A DNA stretch of 50,826 nucleotides, from the NCBI GenBank assembly GCA_934533135.1, contig CAKTBG010000019.1, forward strand, positions 1-50,826. Direction: 5' to 3'. Numbering within the stretch: the stretch's first letter is position 1; every line of letters starts with the position of its first letter. The notes under the pieces are model-generated. The model was given only the letters and a program-made list of their open reading frames with translations, was not told the DNA's origin and searched no databases. Both the position numbers and the translations under genes were made by a program. Origin of the DNA: an uncultured Faecalibacterium sp. (GTDB lineage: Bacteria > Bacillota > Clostridia > Oscillospirales > Ruminococcaceae). Below are positions 48,435 through 50,826 of the stretch, in pieces.

Positions 48435-49918
48435 ATGTTTGGTGGAGCGAAGCAACCCAAATCCGAACCATTGCCATCTGGGGCATCTTTGGCGGCGATT
48501 TCATCGAAAGTGATGGTTTTTGTGCCGTCTTTGTAGTTGAATGTAATCAAAACTTTTTCATCATAAAGATAAACAGCGTTCACGAATGTATTGATAAGCG
48601 TTTCACGGTGGCTTTTTACATTCGGGTCGAGCTTGCGGAAGTTGGTGAGCCAAAATTTCACAAATTCTGCACTGACCTTCGGCTTTGCCAGCTTTTCTTC
48701 CGCGATGCGGATCTCCAGTTCCTTCTGCTGGGCTTCCAATTTTTCCAAGCGTCCTTTGGTCGAGCTGGTCAGGATGCCCTCTTGAATCGCATTCAGAAGA
48801 TTCTCGATGCCCCGCTCAATATCCTTCATCTGCTTTTCCAGCAGGGGCAGCACCGTGTTCTCCTGTTCCTGAAGAGTCATCACCGCATCCACGATAGACT
48901 GGATACAGTCATCGTCACGAATCATCTTCATGGTTTCGTTGACCACCAAATCTTCCAGCCACTCTTTGCGAACGGTCTTTTTCTTGCAGGTCTTGGTGCG
49001 CTTGGCATTGGTACACTTATAATAATGGTGGACATTCTTGTTCCGGCTTGTACCGCACTCGCCGAACATCATCGCACCGCACATTCCGCAGAACAACTTA
49101 GTCGTCAGCAAATAATCGTCCTCCGCTTTGTGCCGAGCCGGAGCGCGGCGGTTCTTGGCGATTTTGTCCTGCACACTGTCGAACAGTTCTTTCTCAATGA
49201 TAACCGGGATGCTGTCCGGCATCACAATGTCCTTAAAACGGTTCTCTCCGATATAGCGGCGATTCGTCAACAAAGTTTGAATACTATTATAGGTGAACTT
49301 CTGATTGCGGTTGGTAGTAACACCGCTGTCGTTCAGCCAGTTCATCAGCTCCTTCATGGTCGCGCCGTCATTATACCGCTGAAAGGCTTCCACTACAAAG
49401 GGAGCTTTCAAAGGGTCGATCTGGAAGAACTTTTCCTCGTCTACCGTATAGCCAATGGGAATCGTGCCGCCGTTGTACTTGCCTTTCAGAACATTCTCGG
49501 TCATGCCACGCACGACCTTTTCAGAAAGTTCGGCGGAATAATACTCGGCCATGCCGGTGAGCATACTCTTGACCATGATACCCGCTGGGCCTTCCGAAAT
49601 CGGCTCAGTGGCTGATACCAGCTTGACATGGTTCCGCTCCAACTGGTACTCATAGTGTGCTGAATCGTAACGATTCCGGGCAAAGCGGTCAAGTTTCCAG
49701 ACCAGCACAATGTCAAACAACCGCTTTTCACTGTCCTTGATCATCTGCTGGAAATCCGGGCGGTTGTCGGTTTTAGCGGAAAGGGCACGGTCAATGTAGT
49801 GCTTGACCACGGTGATGCCGTTCTTTTCCGCATAGGCAGTGCATTCCCGAATCTGACCTTCGATGGATTCTTCGCGCTGGTTGTCGCTGGAATAACGGGC
49901 GTAGATTACGGCGGTCAT
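48425..49918 (-). CDS. Large serine recombinase
   Basis: A 497-residue site-specific recombinase of the kind that moves phages and conjugative elements. The resolvase domain (residues 1-145) has catalytic Ser10 in IYARYSSDNQ and the conserved KLDRFARNRYDS. The recombinase domain (about 155-250) follows, then a zinc ribbon (CGMCGAMMFGECG, then later CTN and CKKK) and a coiled-coil (KGRLEKLEAQQKELEIRIAE). The ATG at 49918 has GGAGG upstream. It is alone on its strand, between a tRNA-tail-like site and a secreted-protein gene, and probably mobilises this island. Confidence 0.95.
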   Translation of the reverse strand: MTAVIYARYSSDNQREESIEGQIRECTAYAEKNGITVVKHYIDRALSAKTDNRPDFQQMIKDSEKRLFDIVLVWKLDRFARNRYDSAHYEYQLERNHVKLVSATEPISEGPAGIMVKSMLTGMAEYYSAELSEKVVRGMTENVLKGKYNGGTIPIGYTVDEEKFFQIDPLKAPFVVEAFQRYNDGATMKELMNWLNDSGVTTNRNQKFTYNSIQTLLTNRRYIGENRFKDIVMPDSIPVIIEKELFDSVQDKIAKNRRAPARHKAEDDYLLTTKLFCGMCGAMMFGECGTSRNKNVHHYYKCTNAKRTKTCKKKTVRKEWLEDLVVNETMKMIRDDDCIQSIVDAVMTLQEQENTVLPLLEKQMKDIERGIENLLNAIQEGILTSSTKGRLEKLEAQQKELEIRIAEEKLAKPKVSAEFVKFWLTNFRKLDPNVKSHRETLINTFVNAVYLYDEKVLITFNYKDGTKTITFDEIAAKDAPDGNGSDLGCFAPPNMSH

Positions 49919-49944
49919 GGCAGGCACCTCCATTTATACATCAT

Positions 49945-49962
49945 TGAACGGCAATACGTTCA
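49945..49962. promoter_or_regulatory. Palindrome in the recombinase leader
   Basis: TGAACG-GCAATA-CGTTCA between the recombinase promoter and start codon; a candidate operator or crossover-adjacent site. Confidence 0.45.
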
Positions 49963-49985
49963 TCAAAGCAGTAATTCGTATAATG

Positions 49986-50014
49986 TATATACCACATTTT
50001 GAGTGAGAATGCAA
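49986..50014 (-). promoter_or_regulatory. Promoter of the serine recombinase gene
   Basis: On the minus strand TTGCAT (50009-50014), a 17-bp spacer and TATATA (49986-49991), about 70 bp before the ATG. Confidence 0.6.
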
Positions 50015-50041
50015 GATAAAATTTTATTATTTGCAAATTTT

Positions 50042-50071
50042 GGGACGCACATGGCTGCGTCCTTTTTTCTA
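50042..50071 (+). terminator. Terminator hairpin
   Basis: GGACGCA-CATGGC-TGCGTCC followed by TTTTTT. It insulates the secreted-protein gene from transcription entering from the left; I see no gene end directly before it on the plus strand. Confidence 0.8.
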
Positions 50072-50194
50072 TTGGCATTGTCAGTTGCGAAGTGAAATCT
50101 ACCAGATACGAACTTTCTCTTGCCGCCCCGATTTTACCGTGCTATTTTCATGCAGCTAAATGTGAAAACGATACCACAGAAAGAGAGGAAAGCT

Positions 50195-50826
50195 ATGAAG
50201 CGGTTAAAACAACTGATCTGTTTGTGTCTGGCAGGCTCCTTTATGGCACTGACCGCATTTGCAGCACCAGCCAACGCAATCCAGACACTCCCCACCCTTG
50301 AGCCCTCATCGGATGCAGTTTCCGTTGTGGATGAGATAACAGCGGATGATTGGTTCGATGATCTCAGCACTTCCTTTGAGCAGGAGACTTCCTCCACAGA
50401 AAGCAGCTGGGATGATATCTTTGCCGATGACATCTGGTCGGACGAAGAAATTTTCGAGGATGATTCGGATATTTCGGACGATTGGGAATATGGCACCACA
50501 GACTTTGTGGAGTTCGCCGAGGAAACCGACTTGGATGATCTGCTGGATATTGACGAAGAGCAGACCTCACTGGACGAGCTGCTCTCGCAAGCTGAGTCCG
50601 ATGCGTACGATCTTCTGCCGATTGATTCTGCACCTTCATCGACCATTGGCGGCAGACTGGATGGTGACTACGCCTATATTTCAGATGTAGGATTGGTCAG
50701 TGACCCCAGCACCGATTCCGGCTATGCAATCTCCACTGGAACGAGTCCGTGGGATGAAAACAGCACTACACCGGGCAACGATGCCACGGAGAACGACAAT
50801 ATCGTTCGCAGTTTTGACATTGTAAA
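50195..50826 (+). CDS. Secreted acidic surface protein, N-terminal part
   Basis: The gene starts with ATG at 50195 (GAGAGGAAAG upstream) and runs off the window; 210 codons are visible. A signal peptide (MKRLKQLICLCLAGSFMALT, cleavage likely after AFA or ANA) is followed by about 120 residues extremely rich in Asp, Glu and Ser with Trp-Asp-Asp and Phe-Asp-Asp-type repeats. A Gly/Ser-rich region follows, and the window ends in NDNIVRSFD, which from memory is a recurring start of beta-sandwich repeat domains in large Clostridia surface proteins. It is probably a cell-surface adhesin carried by the mobile island; this is inferred. Confidence 0.75.
   Translation, partial: MKRLKQLICLCLAGSFMALTAFAAPANAIQTLPTLEPSSDAVSVVDEITADDWFDDLSTSFEQETSSTESSWDDIFADDIWSDEEIFEDDSDISDDWEYGTTDFVEFAEETDLDDLLDIDEEQTSLDELLSQAESDAYDLLPIDSAPSSTIGGRLDGDYAYISDVGLVSDPSTDSGYAISTGTSPWDENSTTPGNDATENDNIVRSFDIV

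Noticed and set aside
1..50826. A CRISPR array
   Set aside because: No regularly spaced direct repeats of 25-40 bp are visible and no cas gene is present.

Overview
The window looks like a chromosomal segment of a gut Firmicute of the Faecalibacterium / Oscillospiraceae type. This is inferred from the moderately high GC, AGGAGG-type ribosome binding sites, many carbohydrate PTS and ABC systems, and the style of the accessory genes. No rRNA gene, complete tRNA or CRISPR array is visible, so the assignment is by resemblance only.

Left part (1-38.5 kb): mostly carbohydrate and organic-acid catabolism in small regulated units. (a) A sugar ABC importer (solute-binding protein C-terminus and two permeases) lies next to an AraC regulator, a GH28 polygalacturonase-type enzyme and a GH105 unsaturated uronyl hydrolase. 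This is a pectin / rhamnogalacturonan locus. A stand-alone MsmK/UgpC-type ATPase at 12.8-13.9 kb with its own AraC neighbour could energise it. (b) A BglG/LicT antiterminator, a PTS EIIBC and a YdjC/ChbG deacetylase form one operon, with RAT-like RNA sites and terminators before both the antiterminator gene and the PTS gene. (c) A VWA protein, a MoxR ATPase and a leucine-rich-repeat protein form a three-gene operon. (d) A CitMHS transporter, a CaiB-type CoA-transferase and two AtuA-type proteins form an organic-acid operon divergent from a LacI regulator. (e) A fruR-fruK-fruA fructose operon carries a 105-bp inverted-repeat element between fruK and fruA. (f) A PTS EIIBC and a sulfatase are divergent from an RpiR regulator with a cluster of palindromic operators, next to a C69 dipeptidase.

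Accessory island 1 (6.6-10.4 kb) is more AT-rich than its surroundings and holds four leftward genes: a short membrane anchor protein, a helical protein, a 574-residue HNH-motif protein with a hydrophobic C-terminus, and a 44-residue membrane peptide. An XRE repressor gene points the other way across an operator-rich gap. The HNH protein is followed in frame by a TAG and 69 more codons. Two closely related hairpins bracket the island. I do not recognise the family, and it is the best candidate here for an undescribed, possibly defensive, system.

Accessory island 2 (39.8 kb to the right edge) begins at a severed tRNA 3' end with its terminator. It carries a membrane protein plus soluble partner pair (Kiwa-like only in layout), a HipA-like kinase, two tiny peptides, a hairpin-bounded structured element of about 225 bp, a recombination module (DUF932, YqaJ nuclease, DUF1071 annealing protein), an AAA-ATPase/PD-(D/E)XK fusion protein, a large serine recombinase and the start of a secreted acidic surface protein. 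A second tRNA tail sits beside the recombinase gene in the opposite orientation.
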